A DNA stretch of 62,711 nucleotides from Nitrosomonas sp. (GTDB lineage: Bacteria; Pseudomonadota; Gammaproteobacteria; Burkholderiales; Nitrosomonadaceae). The stretch's first letter is position 1. Each line of letters opens with the position of its first letter. The translations under genes and the position numbers were made by a program. This document shows positions 26,769 to 36,600 of this stretch, piece by piece. The notes beneath the pieces were generated by a model. It had not been told where the DNA came from. It saw only the letters and a program-made list of their open reading frames with translations, and made no database searches. Location: NCBI GenBank assembly GCA_008015565.1, contig SSFV01000066.1:1-62711 (forward strand), written 5' to 3'.

Positions 26769-28830
26769 AGTTTTTCGAAATAGGTTCCGGTTGATAAAGA
26801 AAACAATGGGTGGAATGCGTTGCGCTTAATTTGCTGGCAGACGGGTAGCTTTCGCGGCACACCGGCATTGCATGCGGACAGCGCGGATGAAAATGACAAC
26901 CCTGCGGCGGTGCAATAGGCGAAGGCAAATCACCTTTTAACTGAACAACTTGCCGGTCACCGTCTGCATGAATTTGCGGGACGGCAGACAGCAGTGCCTG
27001 AGTATAAGGGTGCTTGGGGCTACCAAGCACTTCATCGATATGTCCGCGCTCAACAATCCGTCCTAAGTACATCACAGCAATTTCATCGGCCAGATATTCA
27101 ACAACAGCAATATTGTGGGTAATAAACAAAAATGCAAGTCCTAAATTATTTTGCAGCGATTTGAGCAGATTCAGAATTTGTGCTTGCACGGATACATCCA
27201 GAGCGCTGGTAGGTTCATCGCAAATCAGTAATTTAGGATTAACCGCCAAAGCGCGGGCTATCGCGATCCGTTGCCGCTGCCCGCCGGAAAATTCGTGCGG
27301 ATAGCGCCATTTTACCTCAGCAGGCAAGCCGACACGCTGCAATAATGCATCGATTTCTTTCTCCCGGTTATAAGAAGCTGAATGTTCGACGCCGAGGTGA
27401 TTTATTTTGTCAATGTTCAATGCATCCATGCCTTCCCGCAGAATTTCAATAATGCGCATGCGGGGATTGAGCGAAGAATAAGGATCTTGAAAAATAATTT
27501 GAAATTGCGCGCGGATGTGGTGCAACTGCGATCGTTTCAACGATACCAGTTCTTGTTGCTTGAAACGCACGCTACCGGATGTAGGCTTAATGAGCTGTAA
27601 AATACTTTTACCGATGGTGGTTTTGCCGCAACCCGATTCGCCGACCAATGCCAGTGTTTTTCCTGCAGCAATCTGCAGCGATACACCATCGACTGCCTTT
27701 ACATGGTCGGCCACACGTTTGAAGAATCCTTTGCGAATTGGAAAATGAACCTTAAGGTCAGACACTTGCAATAACGGTTGAGTAGTTGACGTGGCAACCT
27801 TCGTGAGCGCGCTGTCCGCTTCGTCAGGTGCATTAAAATGCTGCGATTGCGCGGCGATAAATATTTCTTGTGCAAATAAATGGCAGCGAACCTGATGCCG
27901 GTCACTTAATGCTTGCCACTGCGGAATCGTATCATGACATCGCGGTAGCGCTCGATTGCAGCGGTCGACAAAGCGGCAGCCGCTAAATCGTTGCGATAGC
28001 GGCGGCACATTACCTTGAATGACGGTTAAAGGCTGATCACGTTTCCGTTTAGCAGGCAGCGATGCAAATAATTGTTGCGAATACGGATGCGCCGGATGAT
28101 CGAAGAAATCATTGCGGGGCGCTTGTTCAACGATTTCTCCGGCATACATGACTGCCACCCGCTGCGCCATTTCGGTAACCACGCCTAAATCATGCGTAAT
28201 GAGCAAAATGGCCATGCGATTGCGTTGTTGAATTTGCCGCATTAAATCGAGAACTTGTGCTTGAATTGTTACATCCAGCGCGGTGGTCGGTTCGTCCGCG
28301 ATGAGTAGTTCGGGTTCGCCGGCAAGCGCCATGGCAATCATGGCACGCTGTTTCATACCGCCCGAAAATTGAAACGGATATTCGTGCATACGGCGAGCTG
28401 CATCCGGAATCCCGACTTGTTCCAGCAATCCCTGGATGCGTGTTTGCGCCGCATGGTAAGTCAAATTGAAATGCTGCTTAAGCACTTCATCGATTTGTCC
28501 GGCAATCGTCAGAACCGGATTCAGGCTTAGCATAGGTTCTTGGAAAATCATACTGATGCGCTTACCCCGGATCCTGCGCATTTCCGATTCAGGTAATCGT
28601 AGCAAATCCTTGCCATCCATTTTGATATGCCCCGCAACAATTTCGCCAACATCGGGCAGTAACCGCATAATCGATAATGCGGTCATGGACTTGCCGCAAC
28701 CCGATTCTCCCAATAATGCGAATGTTTCGCCGCTTGAAATTTGTAAGCTTATGCCGTCAACTGCCCGCACGGGTGTACTGCCGGTATGCAGCAGGGTTTC
28801 GAGCCGATCGATTTCCAGTAATGTTTTCAT
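26755..28830 (-). CDS. yejF: Fused dual ATP-binding protein of a peptide/nickel-type ABC transporter (YejF-like)
   Basis: 691 residues with two complete ABC cassettes in tandem. Cassette 1 has GESGCGKSMTA, FSGGMKQRAMIAMAL and LLIADEPTTALD; cassette 2 has GESGCGKTTIGK, FSGGQRQRIAIARAL and [12 protein letters not shown]. Each is followed by an oligopeptide-type C-terminal region with a Cys cluster (CRFVDRCNRALPRC and CHFHPRCPHAMPVC). This DppD-DppF fusion matches YejF/GsiA. It overlaps the permease gene by 4 bases. Substrate-binding protein and second permease genes are not adjacent, so the substrate is unknown. Confidence 0.9.
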   Translation of the reverse strand: MKTLLEIDRLETLLHTGSTPVRAVDGISLQISSGETFALLGESGCGKSMTALSIMRLLPDVGEIVAGHIKMDGKDLLRLPESEMRRIRGKRISMIFQEPMLSLNPVLTIAGQIDEVLKQHFNLTYHAAQTRIQGLLEQVGIPDAARRMHEYPFQFSGGMKQRAMIAMALAGEPELLIADEPTTALDVTIQAQVLDLMRQIQQRNRMAILLITHDLGVVTEMAQRVAVMYAGEIVEQAPRNDFFDHPAHPYSQQLFASLPAKRKRDQPLTVIQGNVPPLSQRFSGCRFVDRCNRALPRCHDTIPQWQALSDRHQVRCHLFAQEIFIAAQSQHFNAPDEADSALTKVATSTTQPLLQVSDLKVHFPIRKGFFKRVADHVKAVDGVSLQIAAGKTLALVGESGCGKTTIGKSILQLIKPTSGSVRFKQQELVSLKRSQLHHIRAQFQIIFQDPYSSLNPRMRIIEILREGMDALNIDKINHLGVEHSASYNREKEIDALLQRVGLPAEVKWRYPHEFSGGQRQRIAIARALAVNPKLLICDEPTSALDVSVQAQILNLLKSLQNNLGLAFLFITHNIAVVEYLADEIAVMYLGRIVERGHIDEVLGSPKHPYTQALLSAVPQIHADGDRQVVQLKGDLPSPIAPPQGCHFHPRCPHAMPVCRESYPSASKLSATHSTHCFLYQPEPISKNYEYS

Positions 28831-30338
28831 GAACGAGGAGCGGATTCTGGCTTTGTCAGTGCTGTGGACGTATTGTTGGCTAATTTTTCCGGTTTCGCGA
28901 GGTACTGGGATGATCCGTTTTTTTGCCTCAATGTGCGGGTACGCGGATCCAATGCATGTTGAACGGCATCAGCAAACAGATTGGCGCTCAGTACCAGGGT
29001 AAACATAAACCCGAACGCGGCAAGCAAAGCCCACCATACGGTGGGTTCGCGCGCCATTTCCATGCGCGCCGCGTTAATCATGGTGCCAAAGCTGATCATA
29101 GATGGATCAACGCCGACGCCGACATACGATAGCACCGCTTCGGCGAGAACCAAGCCACTGAAATCCATTACCGTTGCAATCAAAACAAGATGCATGACAT
29201 TCGGGAGTATGTGACGGCTGATAATGCGCCAGTGCGAAACACCGAATGCGTGCGCAGCCTGAATGTATTCCAATTCGCGCAATTTTAAGGCTTCGCCGCG
29301 CAGTAAGCGGCAGAGTCCGGTCCAACTGGTGATTCCTAAGATGATGCACAAAAACAACAAGCGCAAATCTGCACGGGATGCAATAGTCTCAAATAGTTCT
29401 GGATGTGTTTCTATGTAGACTTGCATCATTAAGACTGCAGCCGCAATCAATAACACGCTTGGAATAGAATTCAATGTGGTGTAGATATATTGAATAACAT
29501 CATCGACCCAGCCTTGAAAATACCCCGCTGTAATTCCTAATAACAATGCAAAAGGCAACATAATCAGCGTGGTGAGGGTACCGATCACCAGCGCAACGCG
29601 AATACTTTTGAGCGATTGATACAAAATATCTTGTCCGACTTTATCGGTTCCCAGTACATGATAATGGCTAGCCAGCGCAATGGCGCAACCAATTAATAGC
29701 AATAGAATCAATAATGTGATCAGAATAGCGTGCCACGGTACTTCCATGGTGCGATGCCAGACTGCTGCACAACTTTGACTAAAGCCTAGCCGGTTATGGC
29801 GCGACAATATGAAAATTACACAAGCCGCCAGTAAACCCCAACAGCTAAATCCGTACGCTAATCCTTTGGCGGTACGCCAGGCAATATCACGAATCCGGTC
29901 TGTTTCCGGGTTTTGTAAGTGTGCGCCACCGTATTCCAATCGAGCGAAAACCCGTGCTTGTTCTCCATTAGGAAGCTCAACGGTATCCTTGGCATAGAGG
30001 TGCGTTGCCAGGGGCGCTGAATAAGTTTTTTCCATCTGGGTTCGAAGCGGCGTCGCCAGAATATCGAACACACTTAATACTTCAACGCTATAAATTTTTT
30101 TGCCTTGATCGGTGGTGTGATCCAGTGCGGGACGAAAGTGCACGGTATCAAGCAGGCCAATGATCAGAAAAAATAACAAGATGGTTAACGCAGACATGCC
30201 ACTGGTGCTGTGAGCGACGCGTTTCCACGGCATCAACAAGTGCTCATGACGACGAACATAAGCAATAAAACCCGCCACAAGGACAACTAGCAAGTAGATC
30301 AATGCGTCGGTCCATAAAATAATCGGGCTAAAAGGCAT
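28827..30338 (-). CDS. Peptide/nickel-type ABC transporter permease (DppC/YejE-like) with extended N-terminus
   Basis: About 503 residues from the ATG at 30338; a GTG at 30380 would add 14. The C-terminal part is a standard DppC-type permease with LGTDKVGQDILYQSLKSIRVAL, LGITSWTGLCRLLRGEALKLRELEYIQAAHAFGVSHWRIISRHILPN (the EAA coupling loop) and LSYVGVGVDPS. The N-terminal 180 or so residues add two or three membrane helices around a soluble insert (about 80-150) that usual DppC/YejE proteins of about 300-340 residues lack. It is the first gene of the chain permease-ATPase-prfC-phosphatase-yicC. The DNA from 30339 to 30641 has no other gene. Confidence 0.85.
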   Translation of the reverse strand: MPFSPIILWTDALIYLLVVLVAGFIAYVRRHEHLLMPWKRVAHSTSGMSALTILLFFLIIGLLDTVHFRPALDHTTDQGKKIYSVEVLSVFDILATPLRTQMEKTYSAPLATHLYAKDTVELPNGEQARVFARLEYGGAHLQNPETDRIRDIAWRTAKGLAYGFSCWGLLAACVIFILSRHNRLGFSQSCAAVWHRTMEVPWHAILITLLILLLLIGCAIALASHYHVLGTDKVGQDILYQSLKSIRVALVIGTLTTLIMLPFALLLGITAGYFQGWVDDVIQYIYTTLNSIPSVLLIAAAVLMMQVYIETHPELFETIASRADLRLLFLCIILGITSWTGLCRLLRGEALKLRELEYIQAAHAFGVSHWRIISRHILPNVMHLVLIATVMDFSGLVLAEAVLSYVGVGVDPSMISFGTMINAARMEMAREPTVWWALLAAFGFMFTLVLSANLFADAVQHALDPRTRTLRQKNGSSQYLAKPEKLANNTSTALTKPESAPRS

Positions 30339-30641
30339 GGTTGAATTGATAAGAAAAAAGAAAATACACAGTCGTAGCACCCCATAAATTGCACTGGCAA
30401 TCGTTTATACCACAAATATGGAAATTGTCATTCATTGAATGCGGGCCATTTAGAAAAACAAAAATAATTTGTTGGAATTCAATAATTAATAGGCAAAAGA
30501 CAGCTTATTCTGTCTCACTTTCTGTAAGGATTAATCGCATAATGCGATTCATGATTTCTTACATTAATAATTAATGATTCGTTTGACGCACGATTTGTGG
30601 ATAACTCAATTATGTTTTTTAAAAAAATTACCTGAATAGAA

Positions 30642-30664
30642 ACTTGCTGGATCAATAAGCAAGT
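30642..30664 (+). promoter_or_regulatory. Hairpin just upstream of the giant RTX gene start
   Basis: ACTTGCT (30642-30648) and AGCAAGT (30658-30664) can form a perfect 7-bp stem with loop GGATCAATA, ending 6 bases before the ATG at 30671. No Shine-Dalgarno sequence is visible at the normal distance; the only GGA lies in the loop. A translation-control role is possible. Confidence 0.4.
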
Positions 30665-30670
30665 AAAACT

Positions 30671-33600
30671 ATGGATAACAAACAGTTGGAAATCATACAG
30701 ACAATCGCGCTGATGTTTAAAGCAGCGCCGGGCGCGCATTATTTGAACCAATTTGTCCATTTCGTAGATGACTCCGGCAATTCTGCCGGCACACTCGCGG
30801 CTTTGCTTACTCAAACCAGCGTATTTCAACAAGCCCTATATTCCAATTCGCTTTCCAATCGGGAGTTTTCCATTCAATTTATTGAAAACTCAGTCGCTGC
30901 TCTGGTTAATGTAGAGCATAAGGCATGGGCCATTTCGGAAGTAGAGCGGTTGCTCGATGCGGGTGCAAATCGCGGTGAAGTCATTTACTGGGCAGCTATG
31001 GCACTGGCAGCAGTGGATGAAAGCGATCTCAATTGGGGGGCGGCAGCCCGTCAGTTTAATAATAAAGTGGCCGTGGCAGCCTACTATTCCACCGACTTAG
31101 ATGCACTTGCATCCAGTTTGTCTGTTTTACAACGTGTAACCGAACATGTCACCGATGATCCATCGAGTGTTGTTACGGCAAAGTCAATGCTGGAGTCCGG
31201 TGTCACTGGAAAAGTCATTGATGGCTATATCAAGGGTGCTCAAGTATTCGCTGATTTAAATGGCGATCAACAATTGAATCGGGGAGAAGCGAGTGTAATC
31301 ACTGATGCCGTCGGCAATTTCTTACTTCCTGCAGTTGTTGGATTTGGCGATTTAGTAGCATCGGGTGGTATCGATACTGCCACAGGTAAGGTTTTTAAAG
31401 GGGTTATGATGGCTCCGGCCGGTTCATCGGTAATCAATTCACTGACCACAGTCATTAGCACCATCATCAACAGCGATAACCTCTCAGCGCAAGAAACCGT
31501 GATTCGCGTACTCACATCCTTGAACCTGAATACCGGTATTGATCTGCTTCACTTTGACCCAATTAAAGAGATTGTACGTACGGATTCCCATACGCCGGCA
31601 AATAATGTGGCTTTAGCTGTTCATGCGGCAGCGGTCAAGATAAATATCCTTACGGGCCAGGTGGCCGCGCTATTAACCGGCGCCGGTGTAACGGCTACTG
31701 AAGATTCAGCGATTACTTTTGCCTATCGAGCACTGACTGGCTTATTTGCCAATACAGATTATAGCGTCGATTTGACATCGAAAGGCACCATTGTGCGAGT
31801 GATTCAAAATGCCAGTTTACTCGCAGGTGCTGATATACCTGAATCGCTAAAAATAGACGCGTTAGTGGCAGATGCTTCACAAACTATTGCTAATTTGAAT
31901 CAAAGAATTACCGAAATATCCGAAAGTGATGCAAGTAAAACAAAAATTCTTACGGCTACTGCGGCGGTCCAATTGGTTGCTGAGAACATCGAAGCAGCGA
32001 TGAGGGCAGGAGCTGCTAAAGGTGATATCAACGCCACAGTCGTCAGTACCACGGGATCCCTTTTTACTGGCATTATCCGTGCGGCAGGTGCCAACATAGG
32101 CGATGTAGACGGTGACGGCAAGTCCGATGCAGTGTTACCGCCGCCATCTTCTGGGGGCGGGCCGGTTATTCCGCCAACGACTAAGCACTATCTGGCAACC
32201 AATGCCACATCGTTTTTGGGTACGCCGGCAAACGATATTTTGTCAATTTCTACCGCATCAACCTGGACGCCGCTGGTGATGACAGCAGTTATATTGGATG
32301 GTGGCGCGGGTATCAATACGCTGAGCGTACAAGACGGTTCCAATATTGCGGCTGCAACAGTCATCAATTTTCCTAATTTGTTTTTTGATGGGACAGGCGT
32401 TGCGGGAATCCACAGTGTAACCATGTCTGCTGCACAAAACCAGAATTTTACCGGTACGATCACTGCACCGGGATCGGGTGTAAACAGCGAAGAAATCATT
32501 ATTATTGGCGACGGCGCGGTGACTACGCTAATCCATATCGAGAATTATGCTATCGGCGATGATACAACCGATGCCAGGACAGTAGCCGTTACTCAAGTTG
32601 GCACGAGTGTTACAGCAAGTTCGGTTACCGATACGGTGACGTTTAACTTGGGCGCGCTGGATTATACTGGCACCATTACAGGGGAAGCCACAGTCGATGA
32701 TACGCTCACTTTAAATACAGGCGCGGATATCAGCGGCGGTACGATTACGAATGTGGAGGCGTTGGCGCTGGCATCCGGCGCATCGGTTCAATTGTCGGCT
32801 GCGCAAAATCAAGCATTCACCGGTACCATCATTGCACCAGGCACGGGTGTCAATGGCGAAACTATCACCATTGTCGGCGATGGCGCTGTCACTACTTTAA
32901 TCAATATTGAGAACTATAGTATCGGCGCCGATTCCAGCGGCGCGCGCAGCGTAACCATAACCGATCCGGCGGCAAATGTTTCGGCAACCTCTGCATCCGA
33001 TGCCGTGACATTTAATCTGGGCGCGGTAGTTTTTACCGGCACCATTACCGGTGAAGCCACAGTCGACGATACGCTCAATTTAAGTACAGGCGCAGACATT
33101 ACTGCAGGCACGATTGTGAATGTAGCAGCGCTGAGTTTGGCCTTGGGCGCTTCCGTACGGTTATCGGTTACGCAAAACCAGAGTCTTGCCAGTACCATTG
33201 CTGCACCGGGTACGGGTATTCATGGCGAAAAAATTACCATCGCGGGTGACGGCAATATTACCGCACTGGCGGATATCGAGATTTATGAACTAGAAGATGA
33301 TTCCACCAATGCGCGGACTTTGACACTGGGTACAAATGCTTTAACGCTGATCGCCAATAATGCATCGGATACCATTACTGTAAATGCCACCGCATTGGCG
33401 CAAAATATGGCTTTAACGCTTGGAGTCAGTACTTCGGCATTGATTGTTAATAGCCTGGCAGGAGATATTGTTGCAACCGATCTTGCAGGCACACTTGCAA
33501 TAATCACTGCCGATGCGGCAGATAACGGCATCGCTATAACTACGGGATTGGCCGCAACTTCGATAAATGTGGCTGCTGGCGCGGCATCGGATACCGTCGA

Positions 33601-36600
33601 CGTTGATGCAACGGCATTAACCAGTAATACCATATTAACCATTACTTCGGGTGGTGCGGCGGCCGGATCGGTCAATATTACCGGCTTGACTGCGGATTTA
33701 GCAATTTCAAACCCGAGTGGCGGTTCAATCAGTGTTGCCGTAGCGGATAATACCGTGGATAACGGCATTGCCATTACAGCAGGTGCATCCAATTTAGCCA
33801 TTAGCCATGTCGCAGATGGCGATACCGTAACAATTAGCGGATTCACCGGGGCGGTACTGACAGGAGCCATTGCCAGCTCAACGGGCAGGTTTGAGATCAC
33901 TACCGGAATCGCGGTTAGTAACCTCGCGACTGGCGCAGGCGATGACAGCTTTACATTTGTGGCGGGCACGGGCCTGACGAGTGCCGACACGGTGGATGCA
34001 GGGGAGGGTGCTGACACGATCATCTTAACCGGTAATACAGCTATCGCAGCCACCAATTTTAACAATGTCAGCAATATCGAGACCATTACGCTTGCCAATA
34101 CGAATACCGCGGTTGCCATCACGACACAAGATACCCTGGTTGCGGCGGGAGCGGTTCTAACGTTATCCAATTCGGCTAATAGCGGGGTGTTGACATTTAA
34201 TGGCGCCGCTGAGACTGGCGGTGCATTCGACATCACCGGCGGCGCCGCTAATGACAGCATTACCGGTGGCTCAGGCAATGATATGCTTGCCGGAGGTAAC
34301 GGCAATGACAATATTGCCGCAGGAATGGGTGATGACACAGTGTTTGGAGGCGCAGGCAATGATACCTTTACGTTCGCTGTAGTCACGGGGTTAGCCAGCG
34401 CGGATATTGTGGATGGCGGATCTGGAACGGATACGGTCGTGTTGACGGGCAATATCGCATTTACCGCAACGGATGAATTTGATAATGTTCAGAATATTGA
34501 GGCGATTATTTTGGGTAATACCGATACCGACGTTTCCATTATCACGCAAGATGCTCTCGTGGCGGCCGGAGCCACCTTGACATTATCGAATGCCGGCAAT
34601 TCTGGTGTGTTGGCATTTGATGGCCGCGCTGAAACGAATGGAAATTTTATTATTACAGGTGGTTCAGGCAATGACGGCATTGCCGGCGGTTCTGTCAATA
34701 ACACGCTCAATGGCGGTGACGGAGACGATACGTTTACTTTTGTTGCCGGAACCGGATTAACTACGGATACCGTCAATGGCGGCACGGGAACCGATACGGT
34801 AATGCTGACCGGTACTACAGCGGTTACTGCAACGCAATTCAATAATGTCAGCAATATCGAAACCATTGCATTGCCGGATATGGTCAATACCGCCGTTACC
34901 ATCACAACGGCGAATGGTTTGGTGGCAGCAGGCGCTACGTTGACAGTGTCAAATTCAGCCAATGCCGGGGTGCTGACATTTAATGGCGCCGCTGAATTGG
35001 ATGGCGCCTTCGCTATTACCGGAGGAAGCGCGCATGATACGATTTCCGGTGGATCGGGGAACGATATACTGCGTGGCGGTGAAGGTAACGATACCTTGAC
35101 GGCTGGGTTAGGTAATGACACGCTGGATGGTGGTGACGATAACGATACGTTCAGATTTGCCGCGGTTACAGGTTTAACCAATGCAGATAACGTGGATGGC
35201 GGCACCGGAACGGATATCGTTGTTTTGACAGGTAATACCGCCTTTAGCGCGGTAACCGATTTTGATAACGTACAACACATTGAAGCGATTACCCTGGGTA
35301 ATACCAATACGGCCGTTACCATTACAACGCAAGATACCTTGGTGGCAGCGGGTGCTGTTTTAACACTTACAACTGCCACTACCGGCGGATTGACATTTAA
35401 TGGCGCGGCAGAAACGGATGGCGTATTCAATATTACCAGCAGCGGCACTTCCAATGACACGATTACCGGTGGCATTGGCGCTGATACGATAACCGGTGGT
35501 AGCGGTACGGATAATATTTTCGCCGGTGACGGTGATGATACGCTCAGTTTTGCCGCCGGTACGGGTTTGACGTCAGCCGATAGCGTAAATGGCGGAGTTG
35601 GGACAGATACCCTTGCACTGACGGGCAATACAGCCGTGGCCGCAACCAATTTGGATAACGTCAGCAATATCGAAATCATAACCGTTGCGAACACCAACCG
35701 GGCTGTAGCCATTACCACAAAGGATAGTTTGGTTGCAGCGGGTGCAATCTTGACACTGCAAGCAACTACACTGACCAGCGGAATACTGACTTTCAACGGT
35801 GCCTCGGAGACCGACGGTGCTTTCAGTATCACGGGAGGTGGTGCAAATGACATTATTACCGGTAGTTCCGGAGATGACATACTCAATGGTGGCAACGGTA
35901 ATGATAGCCTGACAGCGGGACTAGGAACCGATACCCTGTCGGGCGAGGCAGGAAATGACACGTTTACGTTTGTTGCGGTTACAGGGTTAACCAACGCCGA
36001 TCTGGTCGATGGCGGCGCAGGCACCGATACGGTCGTCTTGACTGGTAATGCCGCGTTCACAGCGGTTGACGATTTTGACAATGTTCAGAATATTGAGGCT
36101 ATTACATTAGGTAACACCAATACAGCCGTAACCATCACCACGCAAGATACTTTGGTGGCGGCTGGCGCTACGCTGTCGTTAACTGCTACGGCGAATTCAA
36201 GCGTATTGACATTTAATGGCAGCGCCGAAACGGATGGAAATTTCACGATTACCGGCGGTTCGGGTAACGACAATATTATCAGTGGTTCGGCCAATAATAC
36301 GCTCAGCGGTGGTAATGGTGACGATATATTTACATTTGTTGCTGGAACGGGGTTGACTACGGACACGGTCAATGGTGGCAATGGCGTTGATACCGTGATT
36401 CTGACCGGAACCTCGGCAGTTACTGAAGCCCAATTCAACAATGTCAGTAATATCGAAGTCATTACGTTGGCGGATATGGTCAACACAGCGATTACCATTA
36501 CGACTGTAAATACTTTGGTTGCATCGGGCGCGATGTTAACACTATCCAATGCAGATAATTCGGGAATATTGACATTCAATGGCGCGGCCGAGACAAATGG

